A stretch of 50,737 nt of DNA from assembly GCA_017537345.1 (NCBI GenBank), contig JAFYKY010000011.1, forward strand, positions 1 through 50,737. The letters are read 5' to 3'. The stretch is from Clostridia bacterium. Its GTDB lineage: Bacteria; Bacillota; Clostridia; Oscillospirales; CAG-382. Below the pieces are notes generated by a model. It searched no databases. It was not told the DNA's origin and worked only from the letters and a program-made list of their open reading frames with translations. This document shows positions 5,827 through 13,152 of the stretch, one piece after another. A program made the position numbers and the translations under genes. The number at the start of each line of letters is the position of its first letter. Within the stretch, counting starts at the first letter, position 1.

Positions 5827-7278
5827 ATGGCTAAAAGAAGAAAGAACGGCGAAGGCACAATTCGAAAACGAGGCGATGGACGGTGGGAAGGGCGTGTGGT
5901 GGTCGGCTACGATGACAAAGGATTGCCGATCACAAAAAACGTCCTTGCACACACCAAGACGGAGTGTGCTGAGAAGCTTGAAAAGCTGAAAGAGGAATAC
6001 CGACCGCCGAGTACGCGGTGCAAGCCGGATATGTTGTTCGGAGATTGGATGGAGTTCTGGTACGAGAACTACTCCAAGCCAGCCATCCGACCGCTGACAC
6101 AGGCGAATTACGAAAACCGAATCTACGATCATATCATCCCCGAGATCGGCAAGATACCACTGAACAAACTGACGCAGAACGATCTGCAACAGTTCTATGC
6201 ACGGCTGAAGCGGAACGGACGAAAGCAGTACGTTGAGAAATACGGCCCCGGACTGTCTGACCGTATGGTGCGCGCCTGCCACGCAAGCTGTCGCATGGCT
6301 TTGGAAAAAGCGGTGGCCGAAGGGCTGATACGAATCAATCCTGCCATTGGCTGTAAACTGCCACCGAAGAAAGCGCGGGAGATGCAGGTGCTGACAAAGG
6401 ACGAGCTGCAGAGATTCCTCGCCCAGGCCAAAGAAGACGGATACTATGAGTTGTTCCTGCTGGAGCTCGGCACGGGCATGCGCCGAGGAGAGCTGATGGG
6501 ACTGCAATGGGATGACCTCAACTTCCAAACGGGCGAGCTCCAAATCGTCCGTCAAGCGTGTGCGGTGAACGGTAAGATCGAGATCTCCGTACCGAAAACA
6601 AAAAGCTCCATCCGCACGGTGGTGCTGCCGCCGTCGCTGGTAGAGGTGCTGAGAAAATATAAGGAGACAATCAACTCGCGGTGGATGTTCCCGTCGCCGC
6701 AAAATTCCGATGTGCCGAGGTATCCTACATCGGTCAGCGATATCCTATCAACTCTCCTCAAACGGGCGGGATGCAAGCATGTGCGGTTCCACGATCTGCG
6801 CCATACCTTCGCTACGATGGCACTGGAAAACGGAATGGACGTGAAAACACTGTCAGCAACCATAGGCCACGTGTCAGCGGCCACGACACTTGATATCTAC
6901 AGCCACATGACCGACACGATGCAGATGCAGGCGGCGGTGAGCATTGACCGCAAAATCGGGCGCACAGACGCGCAAATGCCTGCGGCAGAGCAAACACCCG
7001 AGGAGACGGAGAAACCGCCCGTAAACACCCTGTACGAGCCCACAGAGCCCCTTCCTGAGCCCGAGCCGAGAAAGATACGCAAATCCGGCACCGGATGTCT
7101 GTATCAGATCAATGACAACCTTTGGGAAGGCAGCTTCTTCCCAAGACTCCCCAGCGGCAAACGCAAGAAATTCAACGTCTATGCCGAAACGAAAGAGCAA
7201 TGCGAAATCAAACTCGCCGAAATGATCGCCCAAAAGAAAGCGGAGATAGAAGAGGAAAAGGCAAAACTAAAAGAATAA
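5827..7278 (+). CDS. Tyrosine recombinase/integrase 2 with an extra C-terminal arm-binding-like domain
   Basis: This 483-aa protein is about 90-100 residues longer than integrase 1. An N-terminal AP2-like segment (GEGTIRKRGDGRWEGRVVVG), a core-binding domain and a complete catalytic set are present: Arg in GTGMRRGELMGLQW, HDLRHTFAT, IGHVSAATT and Tyr in LDIYSHM. After the catalytic Tyr come a Pro/Glu linker and a second AP2-like segment (GTGCLYQINDNLWEGSFF...KFNVYAETKEQCEIKLAEM), similar in pattern to its own N-terminus. It may therefore contact arm sites from both ends. AAAGGAGAATTAAA gives the ribosome site, overlapping the stop of integrase 1. A bidirectional terminator follows. Confidence 0.93.
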   Translation: MAKRRKNGEGTIRKRGDGRWEGRVVVGYDDKGLPITKNVLAHTKTECAEKLEKLKEEYRPPSTRCKPDMLFGDWMEFWYENYSKPAIRPLTQANYENRIYDHIIPEIGKIPLNKLTQNDLQQFYARLKRNGRKQYVEKYGPGLSDRMVRACHASCRMALEKAVAEGLIRINPAIGCKLPPKKAREMQVLTKDELQRFLAQAKEDGYYELFLLELGTGMRRGELMGLQWDDLNFQTGELQIVRQACAVNGKIEISVPKTKSSIRTVVLPPSLVEVLRKYKETINSRWMFPSPQNSDVPRYPTSVSDILSTLLKRAGCKHVRFHDLRHTFATMALENGMDVKTLSATIGHVSAATTLDIYSHMTDTMQMQAAVSIDRKIGRTDAQMPAAEQTPEETEKPPVNTLYEPTEPLPEPEPRKIRKSGTGCLYQINDNLWEGSFFPRLPSGKRKKFNVYAETKEQCEIKLAEMIAQKKAEIEEEKAKLKE

Positions 7279-7283
7279 AGTAT

Positions 7284-7320
7284 AAAGGGACGATACACAA
7301 CAAAATGTATCGTCCCTTTT
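7284..7320. terminator. Bidirectional terminator between integrase 2 and the ART gene
   Basis: A 13-14 bp stem (AAAGGGACGATAC with its complement ending at 7320) is flanked by A and T runs on both sides, so it can serve both converging genes. Confidence 0.85.
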
Positions 7321-7328
7321 ATCATTGA

Positions 7329-7931
7329 TTAAAAGTAAAAAAGGTTGCATTCATAAATTTTTTTATGTGTGCCGAGTTTATTAGTAGAAGAGATAAGTCG
7401 TAACCCTGCACATGGCGGGAACAGGACTTCAGACTCTTCTCGGTCTTTTATAACGTCAGTAAATATGCAGGGGGTGTTTCTTTTTACAAGTATTTTCAAT
7501 ATGGAATGATCTTTATGATATCTACAAGCATAATCAAAATCAAGTGTTGTACTCATAAAACCTTTTTCGTAGGCTGTTCCATTTTTTAGTAAATCCTCAA
7601 TAAAGTTAGAGCAAACACTGCGATACACAACAGTATCACAGGGTATACGTGGTGCCAAATATATGATCAAACTAAGCAAATGAGATTTTTCTCGATATTC
7701 ATGAGAATTTGTGTCTTCACCAAAACGCAAATAATCATTTATATGTCTATAGTCATATCCACAGTATAATTCAACAAGGTTAGTCATAAATCGAGCATCT
7801 TGGTCTAAACAAGCGCGCTTGATTTCCAAGTCGGTTTGTTTTATTATTGCTGCCCACTTATCATAATACTCAGCTAAATCATTTTTACTCATAGGATGAT
7901 AATTTTGGGTGTTTTTTGATTCAAAGATCAT
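7329..7931 (-). CDS. ADP-ribosyltransferase-like protein (R-S-E class)
   Basis: The 200-aa product shows the order of motifs of the ADPrib_exo_Tox fold. These are 'HINDYLRFG' near 64, Arg104 in 'VVYRSV', the Ser-Thr-Thr motif in 'KGFMSTTL' (127-129), and a biglutamate loop 'REESEVLFPP' with Glu166-x-Glu168. This R/STS/ExE set transfers ADP-ribose from NAD+ to a protein, usually on arginine. There is no signal peptide, so it probably acts inside the cell or through an unseen delivery route. GGAGATATAAAA before 7931 supports the start. It is AT-rich, convergent to the integrases, and lies inside att-like copy 3. About 100 bp separate it from the 110-aa/SIR2 pair upstream on the same strand. It may be a toxin, a phage-type modifier or a defence effector. 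Confidence 0.75.
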   Translation of the reverse strand: MIFESKNTQNYHPMSKNDLAEYYDKWAAIIKQTDLEIKRACLDQDARFMTNLVELYCGYDYRHINDYLRFGEDTNSHEYREKSHLLSLIIYLAPRIPCDTVVYRSVCSNFIEDLLKNGTAYEKGFMSTTLDFDYACRYHKDHSILKILVKRNTPCIFTDVIKDREESEVLFPPCAGLRLISSTNKLGTHKKIYECNLFYF

Positions 7932-8013
7932 TTTTTATATCTCCATTGTGTTTGATAAAATTGAACCATAACAACTATAAATATTATATTTTTGAAAAGC
8001 AAAAACTGATATG

Positions 8014-8033
8014 CAGTAAACAAAGAAAAGGTT
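8014..8033 (+). repeat. Att-like direct repeat, copy 3
   Basis: CAGTAAACAAAGAAAAGGTT matches copy 1 in 19 of 20 bases and the copy 2 core in 15 of 16. It abuts and slightly overlaps the stop codon of the 110-aa gene. Integration into a gene's 3' end is a common outcome for tyrosine recombinases. It bounds the integrase unit on the right. Confidence 0.6.
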
Positions 8034-8364
8034 ATTTAACAATTAGTTTTTCGTTCGGTTTACAAATTGGATTAATACAAAGCAAAACTGTTAGTGGGTC
8101 AATATCATATTCATAGGCAATAATGTGTGCATCAACCATAATTCCAATAATCCAAGCATCTTGTTCGGTATTGGGTATTTTAGTTTTCCGAATCTCATCA
8201 CATTCATTAAGTCGTTTTTTTATTGTAATTCTATCGGATGGACTTAGTGCATTAAATTGCGATATTGCAATATTGTGATCACACATGCTTTTAGCCATAA
8301 GATTGCATACGCATATCCACTTAGAAACATCTTTTTTGTTTTTAATTGAAACTTTAATTTTCAT
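8032..8364 (-). CDS. 110-aa protein of unknown function, paired with SIR2-like gene
   Basis: I do not recognise this protein (MKIKVSIKNKKDVSKWICVCNLMAKSMCDHNIAI). It is soluble, begins with a basic beta strand and contains helices rich in Lys, Glu and Asp, with several Cys residues that show no zinc-site spacing. Its start lies 11 bp inside the end of the SIR2-like gene with GGAGC upstream, so the two are co-translated. That tight link suggests a partner, antitoxin or adaptor. Its stop codon overlaps att-like copy 3. Confidence 0.65.
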   Translation of the reverse strand: MKIKVSIKNKKDVSKWICVCNLMAKSMCDHNIAISQFNALSPSDRITIKKRLNECDEIRKTKIPNTEQDAWIIGIMVDAHIIAYEYDIDPLTVLLCINPICKPNEKLIVK

Positions 8365-9487
8365 ACATTTTGCTCCAGAAATTTTTCAACGGACATAACT
8401 TTAAAAGACCTTTCGAATGCAATGTGGGCAACATTTCAAGAACTTTATCTCTTTGTTCGTCGGAAAAGTAATAATATGTACATTGTGTGATTTCACTTTT
8501 CTCGATGGCTTCGAAAATGTGAAAATCGTTCCATGGTGAAAGTCCTAAGATTTCAAGCTCTCCTTGCATTTTTGAGAGTTCATCAAAATGAAAGTCGTCT
8601 GAAAAGATCAAATTAGGATTAGAAGCTTTTAACTTTACAGCGTGTCCCATATTCGAAGTTATTTTATTTTTGTCATTAATCCATTGTTCAACATCATTTT
8701 TTACGGTTGGATTGGTTTTATAAGCAATGGCTAATTTTGTTACAGCTTCGTTTGCATATGAATATTGTTTTAGTTGGAATTCCTTGTAAGCACCACAATG
8801 AGTTGTTAAAGCATTTGAATATAAATAATAGTAATTGTTATCGACTACGGCGTTTTCTATAGGTGCATCTGGCAATTGATTTCGAAAAGAAGATGCATCG
8901 TATACAGCAGCAAGCTGTTTGAACCAACCGTGTATATGAAATATTTTCTTCTCAACTATTGAATCAATATTTGAATCGTAATTGGTAGTGAAAATTGAAT
9001 CAAACCCCTTTAGATATTCAACAAATTTGGGAGGATACTTTTTGTGTAAGTCATCAAGCTTTCCATCGTTGTAAATAGATAATAGATATGCGATTCGCAT
9101 TGATTCCCGTGTATAGAACTGATCGGGGTTACCAATGTTATATTTATGGCACGCGAGATCGTGAATCAAGTAATAGTCCTCAAATCCAATATCAGTTATC
9201 CTAAGTGTATTTAGTTTTTTTAAATATTGTTCTTTAAATGACATTAATGAAGCTTCTTCTGCTACACACGTAACATACGAGTCATATTCACCTTGGAGGG
9301 CAAGCCGTGCTTCTAAAAAAAGTTGCCCAATTATATTTTTTAACAAGTAAGGCTCGTTAACAATAATGTGTGCAGGGAAATCATCTCTATCACAGTTTTT
9401 TAATAGTCTTAGCACAATTTCTGATGTGGTGTAGTTTTGATTATCAAATTGAATATTAACGCCATTTCCAACCAACAAATTTTTCAT
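8354..9487 (-). CDS. SIR2-like family protein (candidate NAD+-using defence protein)
   Basis: The 377-aa protein opens with MKNLLVGNGVNIQF, the nucleotide-binding loop of SIR2-like domains (PF13289 type), and continues with 'SIFTTNYDSNID' (165-175) and 'HIHGW' (184-188). A C-terminal 'ILGLSPWNDFHIF' (313-325) also recalls this group. SIR2-like domains in several prokaryotic immune systems (Thoeris ThsA, DSR, SIR2-Argonaute) degrade NAD+. That role is known of the class and inferred here. AGGAG precedes the ATG. The gene is AT-rich and sits between att-like copy 3 and an intact tRNA-Pro. It appears to be the first gene of a minus-strand module with the 110-aa and possibly the ART gene. No membrane segments are seen. 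Confidence 0.75.
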   Translation of the reverse strand: MKNLLVGNGVNIQFDNQNYTTSEIVLRLLKNCDRDDFPAHIIVNEPYLLKNIIGQLFLEARLALQGEYDSYVTCVAEEASLMSFKEQYLKKLNTLRITDIGFEDYYLIHDLACHKYNIGNPDQFYTRESMRIAYLLSIYNDGKLDDLHKKYPPKFVEYLKGFDSIFTTNYDSNIDSIVEKKIFHIHGWFKQLAAVYDASSFRNQLPDAPIENAVVDNNYYYLYSNALTTHCGAYKEFQLKQYSYANEAVTKLAIAYKTNPTVKNDVEQWINDKNKITSNMGHAVKLKASNPNLIFSDDFHFDELSKMQGELEILGLSPWNDFHIFEAIEKSEITQCTYYYFSDEQRDKVLEMLPTLHSKGLLKLCPLKNFWSKMYEN

Positions 9488-9516
9488 ACAACAAACTCCT
9501 ATTAAAGCTTATAAAA

Positions 9517-9544
9517 AACCGCAAAGTATCCCTACTTTGCGGCT
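9517..9544 (-). terminator. Terminator of the tRNA operon
   Basis: The stem CCGCAAAGTA/TACTTTGCGG with a TCCC loop is followed on the minus strand by a T-run, 27 bp past the end of tRNA-Pro. Confidence 0.85.
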
Positions 9545-9570
9545 TTCGTATGCGGACGAATCCGCAAATT

Positions 9571-9646
9571 TGGTCCGAGTGACAGGGATCGAACCTGCGG
9601 CCTGATGGTCCCAAACCACCCGCGCTCCCAGCTGCGCCACACCCGG
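9571..9646 (-). tRNA. tRNA-Pro (UGG anticodon)
   Basis: A complete cloverleaf can be drawn. The acceptor is CCGGGTG/CACTCGG with one G-T pair, the D stem GCGC/GCGC, and the anticodon stem GGTGG/CCATC with loop TTTGGGA, giving anticodon TGG. The T arm is GCAGG-TTCGATC-CCTGT, and CCA is encoded. It differs in D arm and acceptor from the Pro fragment at 9807-9844, so the two are not recent copies. Confidence 0.93.
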
Positions 9647-9731
9647 ATATTATTCGATTTTTCTCGGTTTTTGCGTAGAAGTGGGACAAACTGTGGTCAA
9701 ACTCAAAATCCACGCTTTTTTGAGTTTTTAT

Positions 9732-9774
9732 AAAAGCCCGAAAACCCGCATAAATAAAGGCTTTTCGGGCTTTT
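9732..9774 (-). terminator. Hairpin downstream of the tRNA-Pro remnant
   Basis: A 12-13 bp stem (9732-9744 with 9762-9774) encloses a GC-poor loop containing TAAATAAAGGCTTTTC. The last 16 bases, at 9751-9766, also occur at 4079-4094 inside the integrase unit. The 160-bp gap around it has no gene. Confidence 0.65.
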
Positions 9775-9806
9775 ACATTTTCTACGGTGTTTCGCCCGTG
9801 TCACGC

Positions 9807-9844
9807 TCCCAAACCACCCGCTCTACCAGCTGAGCCACACCCCG
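9807..9844 (-). pseudogene. Truncated tRNA-Pro (5' half only)
   Basis: On the minus strand the sequence from 9844 reads as a normal tRNA-Pro 5' half: acceptor CGGGGTG, D arm GCTC-AGCTGGTA-GAGC, anticodon stem GGTGG and loop TTTGGGA. It then changes abruptly after the loop. The 3' anticodon stem, variable region, T arm and acceptor 3' strand are missing. The break at the anticodon loop is a typical crossover point of tyrosine recombinases at tRNA genes. Confidence 0.75.
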
Positions 9845-9901
9845 AAATATTTAGTTTGAAAAGTAACAAAAAGCACCCGCGAGCGAGTGCTTTTTATTTT
9901 G

Positions 9902-9979
9902 TGGGGTGGATAACCGGGCTCGAACCGGCGACCCCCAGGGCCACAACCTGGTACTCTGACCAACTGAGCTACATCCACC
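9902..9979 (-). tRNA. tRNA-His (GUG anticodon)
   Basis: The acceptor GTGGATG/TATCCAC carries the extra 5' G opposite C73 that is specific to tRNA-His. The anticodon stem is CCAGG/CCTGG with loop TTGTGGC, the T arm contains GGTTCGAGCCC, and CCA is encoded. Confidence 0.95.
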
Positions 9980-10033
9980 ATATTGAATTAAAATTATTGC
10001 CAAAGGGCAGGGGATACCTGCCCCATAGCAATT

Positions 10034-10110
10034 TGGCGTGCCTTGAGGGACTCGAACCCCCGACCTACTGCTTAGAAGGCAGTTGCTCTATCCGGCTGAG
10101 CTAAAAGCAC
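10034..10110 (-). tRNA. tRNA-Arg (UCU anticodon)
   Basis: The acceptor is GTGCTTT/AAGGCAC, the anticodon stem CTGC/GCAG with loop CTTCTAA giving TCT, the T arm GGGGG-TTCGAGT-CCCTC, and CCA is encoded. Confidence 0.95.
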
Positions 10111-10133
10111 ATTTGTCCCGTTATTACGGGAAA

Positions 10134-10207
<74 letters not shown>

Positions 10208-10222
10208 GTATCGGCGGAGATT

Positions 10223-10251
10223 ATATTAACATAAATCGCCGCTGTTGTCAA
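10223..10251 (-). promoter_or_regulatory. Promoter of the tRNA cluster
   Basis: On the minus strand, TTGACA (10251-10246), a 17-bp spacer and TAATAT (10228-10223) lie 16 bp before tRNA-Gly. Confidence 0.8.
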
Positions 10252-10316
10252 GCACAAATTAACTTTTGCCGGACTATGAAAGGCAGCACTTTTTGCGGCA
10301 CTGCCCCGTGTTATCT

Positions 10317-10580
10317 TTAGCCAAGATTGTTGAGCATAAGAGTGAACTGGCTCTTTTTTCTGCTGGCATTATTCTTGTGAATAATTCCCTTTGCAACAGC
10401 CTGATCTACCTTTTTAACGGCGTCGAGATAGGTTGCATTAGCAAGTTCCTTGTCGCCGGCAGCGATAGCAGCCTTGTACTTCTTAACCACGGTCTTCATA
10501 GAAGTCTTGAACATCTGGTTCTGAAGTGTCTTAGTCTTGGTAACGAGGACTCTCTTCTTTGCGGATTTAATGTTAGGCAA
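10317..10580 (-). CDS. rpsT: 30S ribosomal protein S20
   Basis: The protein, starting PNIKSAKKRVLVTKTKTLQNQMFK after the initiator, is the lysine-rich S20, which binds 16S rRNA early in 30S assembly. The 87-aa length is normal. A frame opens at GTG 10589, but that codon overlaps the AGGAGG ribosome site. With an 8-nt spacer the true start is TTG 10580, restoring the conserved MPNIKSAKK. E. coli rpsT also uses UUG, linked to autogenous control, and the same may hold here. It has its own promoter and is divergent from spoIIP, a sporulation gene often near rpsT in Firmicutes. Confidence 0.96.
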   Translation of the reverse strand: MPNIKSAKKRVLVTKTKTLQNQMFKTSMKTVVKKYKAAIAAGDKELANATYLDAVKKVDQAVAKGIIHKNNASRKKSQFTLMLNNLG

Positions 10581-10626
10581 ACAACTCACCTCCTAAATAT
10601 ACAGTCAATTTTTTTCGTACCAATGA

Positions 10627-10655
10627 ATAATACCACATTCTTTGCATTTTTGCAA
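10627..10655 (-). promoter_or_regulatory. Promoter of rpsT
   Basis: On the minus strand, TTGCAA (10655-10650), a 17-bp spacer and TATTAT (10632-10627) lie about 45 bp before the start codon. Confidence 0.8.
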
Positions 10656-10776
10656 GAGGTAATTACAAAATTTTTTAATATTTTTAAAGAAAAATACGGG
10701 TATTTTTTATGCAAATTGCTTTTTTGCGTTCTTAAACTCAAAAACAGTGCATATATTTTATTTGGAGGGATGCTGA

Positions 10777-11841
10777 ATGCTGAGGATACGAAAAAAACAA
10801 AAACAAATCTTGCTGCGTGTCGGCTGCTGTTTGCTTTGCGCGGCGGCAATAATATCTGCAGTGCTTTCCGTGCCCGTTATCGCCCGTGTAATACCCGATA
10901 ATGTGTGCGGGCTGATAGCCGCAGGGGTAATGAAAAGCGAATACAAACAGCTTTTAAGCGGTTTTACCGACAGATACGTGCGGCCCGAATACTATGCGGA
11001 ATGCGTTCCCGTTTCGCTGTCTGCCGTACTGGGGTACGATTACGAGGAGGAAACACAGCCCGTTATACCTGAAGGGGTGGAGCTTGTTACCGCCAGAGAT
11101 CTGTGCGGATATACGGGTGAAGCGAAGTTTTTATTAAGCAACCAAACCAAGTTTACCGTGGGAACGCCGGAGGAGGTTTTGCCTTTTAACTTCCCGAAAG
11201 ATTCAAACGAGCCGGTGGTTTTGATAATACATACTCACGGCACGGAATCATATCTGCCGGAGGGAATAAATTATTATACGGAAAACGATACGTTCCGCAG
11301 TACGAATACCGACGAAAACGTGGTGTCGGTAGGCAAGGTGATAGCAGACGAGTTGAATAAAGCGGGCATCGTGACTATCCACGATACTGTTATGTATGAT
11401 GAGGCGAGCTATAATTCCGCCTATACGAATTCGAGAAACGCAGTAAAAAAATGGCTTGCGGCGTATCCATCGATCAAATGCGTTATAGACGTACACAGAG
11501 ACGCTATCGTAACCGCCGACGGAAAAAATATAAAACCACTTGTAAATATTGACGGAACCGACACGGCGCAGCTTATGCTGGTGGTGGGCACCGACGAAGC
11601 GGGCGCGGAACATCCCGATTGGTATGTTAATTTTTCCTTTGCCGCCTGCTTGCAGCAAAAGGCGAACAGAAATTATTTCGGACTTATGAGGCCTTTAAAT
11701 CTGCGCAGAGCGAGTTTTAACCAGCAACTGTGTCAAGGCTTCTTCTTGCTTGAAGTCGGCTCCTGCGCCAATACGATAACCGAAGCCCGCGCCGCCGCTT
11801 CGCTGTTTGCAAAGGTGTTTGCAGATACTTACTATGAATAA
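10777..11841 (+). CDS. spoIIP: Stage II sporulation protein P (cell-wall amidase/endopeptidase)
   Basis: The 354-aa protein has an N-terminal membrane anchor (residues 14-38) and a C-terminal SpoIIP catalytic domain. Recognisable segments are 'LIIHTHGTESYLP' (150-161), 'NVVSVGKVIADELNKAGI', 'IDVHRDA' and 'LLEVGSCANTITEA'. SpoIIP works with SpoIID and SpoIIM at the engulfing membrane of the mother cell and cuts septal peptidoglycan. GGAGGG (10764-10769) supports the ATG; another ATG at 10770 is out of frame. It is monocistronic with a terminator. In Bacillus, rpsT, gpr and spoIIP are neighbours; here gpr is absent. Confidence 0.93.
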   Translation: MLRIRKKQKQILLRVGCCLLCAAAIISAVLSVPVIARVIPDNVCGLIAAGVMKSEYKQLLSGFTDRYVRPEYYAECVPVSLSAVLGYDYEEETQPVIPEGVELVTARDLCGYTGEAKFLLSNQTKFTVGTPEEVLPFNFPKDSNEPVVLIIHTHGTESYLPEGINYYTENDTFRSTNTDENVVSVGKVIADELNKAGIVTIHDTVMYDEASYNSAYTNSRNAVKKWLAAYPSIKCVIDVHRDAIVTADGKNIKPLVNIDGTDTAQLMLVVGTDEAGAEHPDWYVNFSFAACLQQKANRNYFGLMRPLNLRRASFNQQLCQGFFLLEVGSCANTITEARAAASLFAKVFADTYYE

Positions 11842-11845
11842 AACC

Positions 11846-11877
11846 AAATCCCGTAAGGCAATAACCTTACGGGATTT
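11846..11877. terminator. Terminator between spoIIP and the lipoprotein gene
   Basis: A perfect 13-bp stem (AAATCCCGTAAGG and its complement) can serve both converging genes. Confidence 0.8.
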
Positions 11878-11890
11878 GCGTTTTATTTAG

Positions 11891-13051
11891 TTATCCTCTT
11901 TTATCCAAATAAAACATTGTTCCGTCTTCGAAGTCGTATCCGGACGGAGGATTGGATTTTTCCTTAGAGTAGCGATAACCTTCACCCTCTTGGAAGTAGA
12001 AAACAAGAGTGTAGTTTGAATCTCCGGAATTACAAACCAATGTAAGCTCATAACCAATTCTGTAATATATACCGCCTACTATACTGGACATACTCGAATT
12101 CAAGGACAGCGTAAATGTATTGTTCACGTTTAAGGTAAGTGATGGACCGTAAACAATCTCAATGGGTATTTTTCCATTGTTATCGTATTCATAACCACCG
12201 GGCGTTGTCGTAAAGAAATCACCACAATCCATTTCCGCAGTCGGATAAACCACTGTCGTTAAGCCGTAGGTTTTTGAAAAAAACTGTATACTGTACCCCA
12301 AAATAGAAGTTATAAACAGATCTGAAGCTCTATCCAAATCGATAGGATCGGTATTTCCTAAGCAAGTGGAAAGGATACAATCTCTGTCTGTGGTTTCGGA
12401 ATAACCGGGAATATAGAACATTGTTTCCGGATACATACTGCTATACATGGCGGGATCACCGCCATTGAACCGAATTACTTCCGCTCCCGTAAAAAACGCT
12501 TTGGGAGAGGACAGCGCTTTCAAACGATAAATAATGATTTTGTAAATCGCTTTCGTGTCATCCCAATCATAGTACGGAGTTACATCCGGCTGTGTTTTGA
12601 TTGTCTTGCCTTCCACAAACGGAAAACGCTCAGCCACTTGCATCATAGACGAAACAGATGCAAAACCTGTAAGCACCACCTCGTCATACTCTTCATAGAT
12701 CCGAATGGAATCCTGAATGATGAAGTATACCTCTTCCGTTGTGAGAGAATGGATTACTTCTTTTTCGTAGTTGCTTCGCCAGTAATTGTTGAGATAGTCT
12801 TCGGAAATGACCGTGATTGTCTTTCCGTCCTCGCTGATCTCGTACATGGCTTCAAACTTTGCTTGCAAGGAATTTTGTGAAATCGGCGCGTCTTCAATGA
12901 GATTATCTCCGATATCTTTTTGTCCGTTCAGATCGTAAGGCTTCGTTTCTCCGTTATCTGCGGCAATGGCGTACATACATCCGGTAAGGATAATGGCAGA
13001 CAGAAGAAGCAACGATATTACGATCGTGAAAAACTTTACGTTTCGTTTCAT
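11891..13051 (-). CDS. Lipoprotein of unknown function, probable target of the adjacent two-component system
   Basis: The preferred start is ATG 13051 (MKRNVKFFTIVISLLLLSAIILTGC), since the ribosome site runs into the earlier ATG at 13063. This gives 386 aa with a lipobox LTGC, so it is a lipid-anchored extracellular protein. The mature part is rich in Tyr, Asp and Gly and predicted mostly beta. I do not recognise the family. It is 88 bp downstream of the histidine kinase gene but has its own -10 and a triple 11-bp operator. The same operator type lies before the response regulator gene. It may be a sensor partner or an effector of the regulon. Confidence 0.75.
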   Translation of the reverse strand: MKRNVKFFTIVISLLLLSAIILTGCMYAIAADNGETKPYDLNGQKDIGDNLIEDAPISQNSLQAKFEAMYEISEDGKTITVISEDYLNNYWRSNYEKEVIHSLTTEEVYFIIQDSIRIYEEYDEVVLTGFASVSSMMQVAERFPFVEGKTIKTQPDVTPYYDWDDTKAIYKIIIYRLKALSSPKAFFTGAEVIRFNGGDPAMYSSMYPETMFYIPGYSETTDRDCILSTCLGNTDPIDLDRASDLFITSILGYSIQFFSKTYGLTTVVYPTAEMDCGDFFTTTPGGYEYDNNGKIPIEIVYGPSLTLNVNNTFTLSLNSSMSSIVGGIYYRIGYELTLVCNSGDSNYTLVFYFQEGEGYRYSKEKSNPPSGYDFEDGTMFYLDKRG

Positions 13052-13103
13052 GATACATACCATCCTTTCATAATTTGCAGGTACTTTCCCATCCTGCGAC
13101 TAT

Positions 13104-13152
13104 ATTGTACCGAAAGCATATCGCCAACTTATCTCCGACTTATTGCCAACTT
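13104..13152 (-). promoter_or_regulatory. Promoter with three tandem 11-bp operator repeats
   Basis: On the minus strand three consecutive 11-bp units with consensus AAGTYGGMRAT occupy 13152-13120. They are followed by a 10-bp gap and a -10 TACAAT (13109-13104). No good -35 is present, so the repeats sit where an OmpR-type activator would replace it. The first two units overlap the stop codon region of the kinase gene. The same units and the same 10-bp gap occur at 15222-15259. Confidence 0.7.

Noticed and set aside
9456..9713. 85-aa minus-strand ORF spanning tRNA-Pro
   Set aside because: It reads through the tRNA and its terminator, so it cannot be a real gene.
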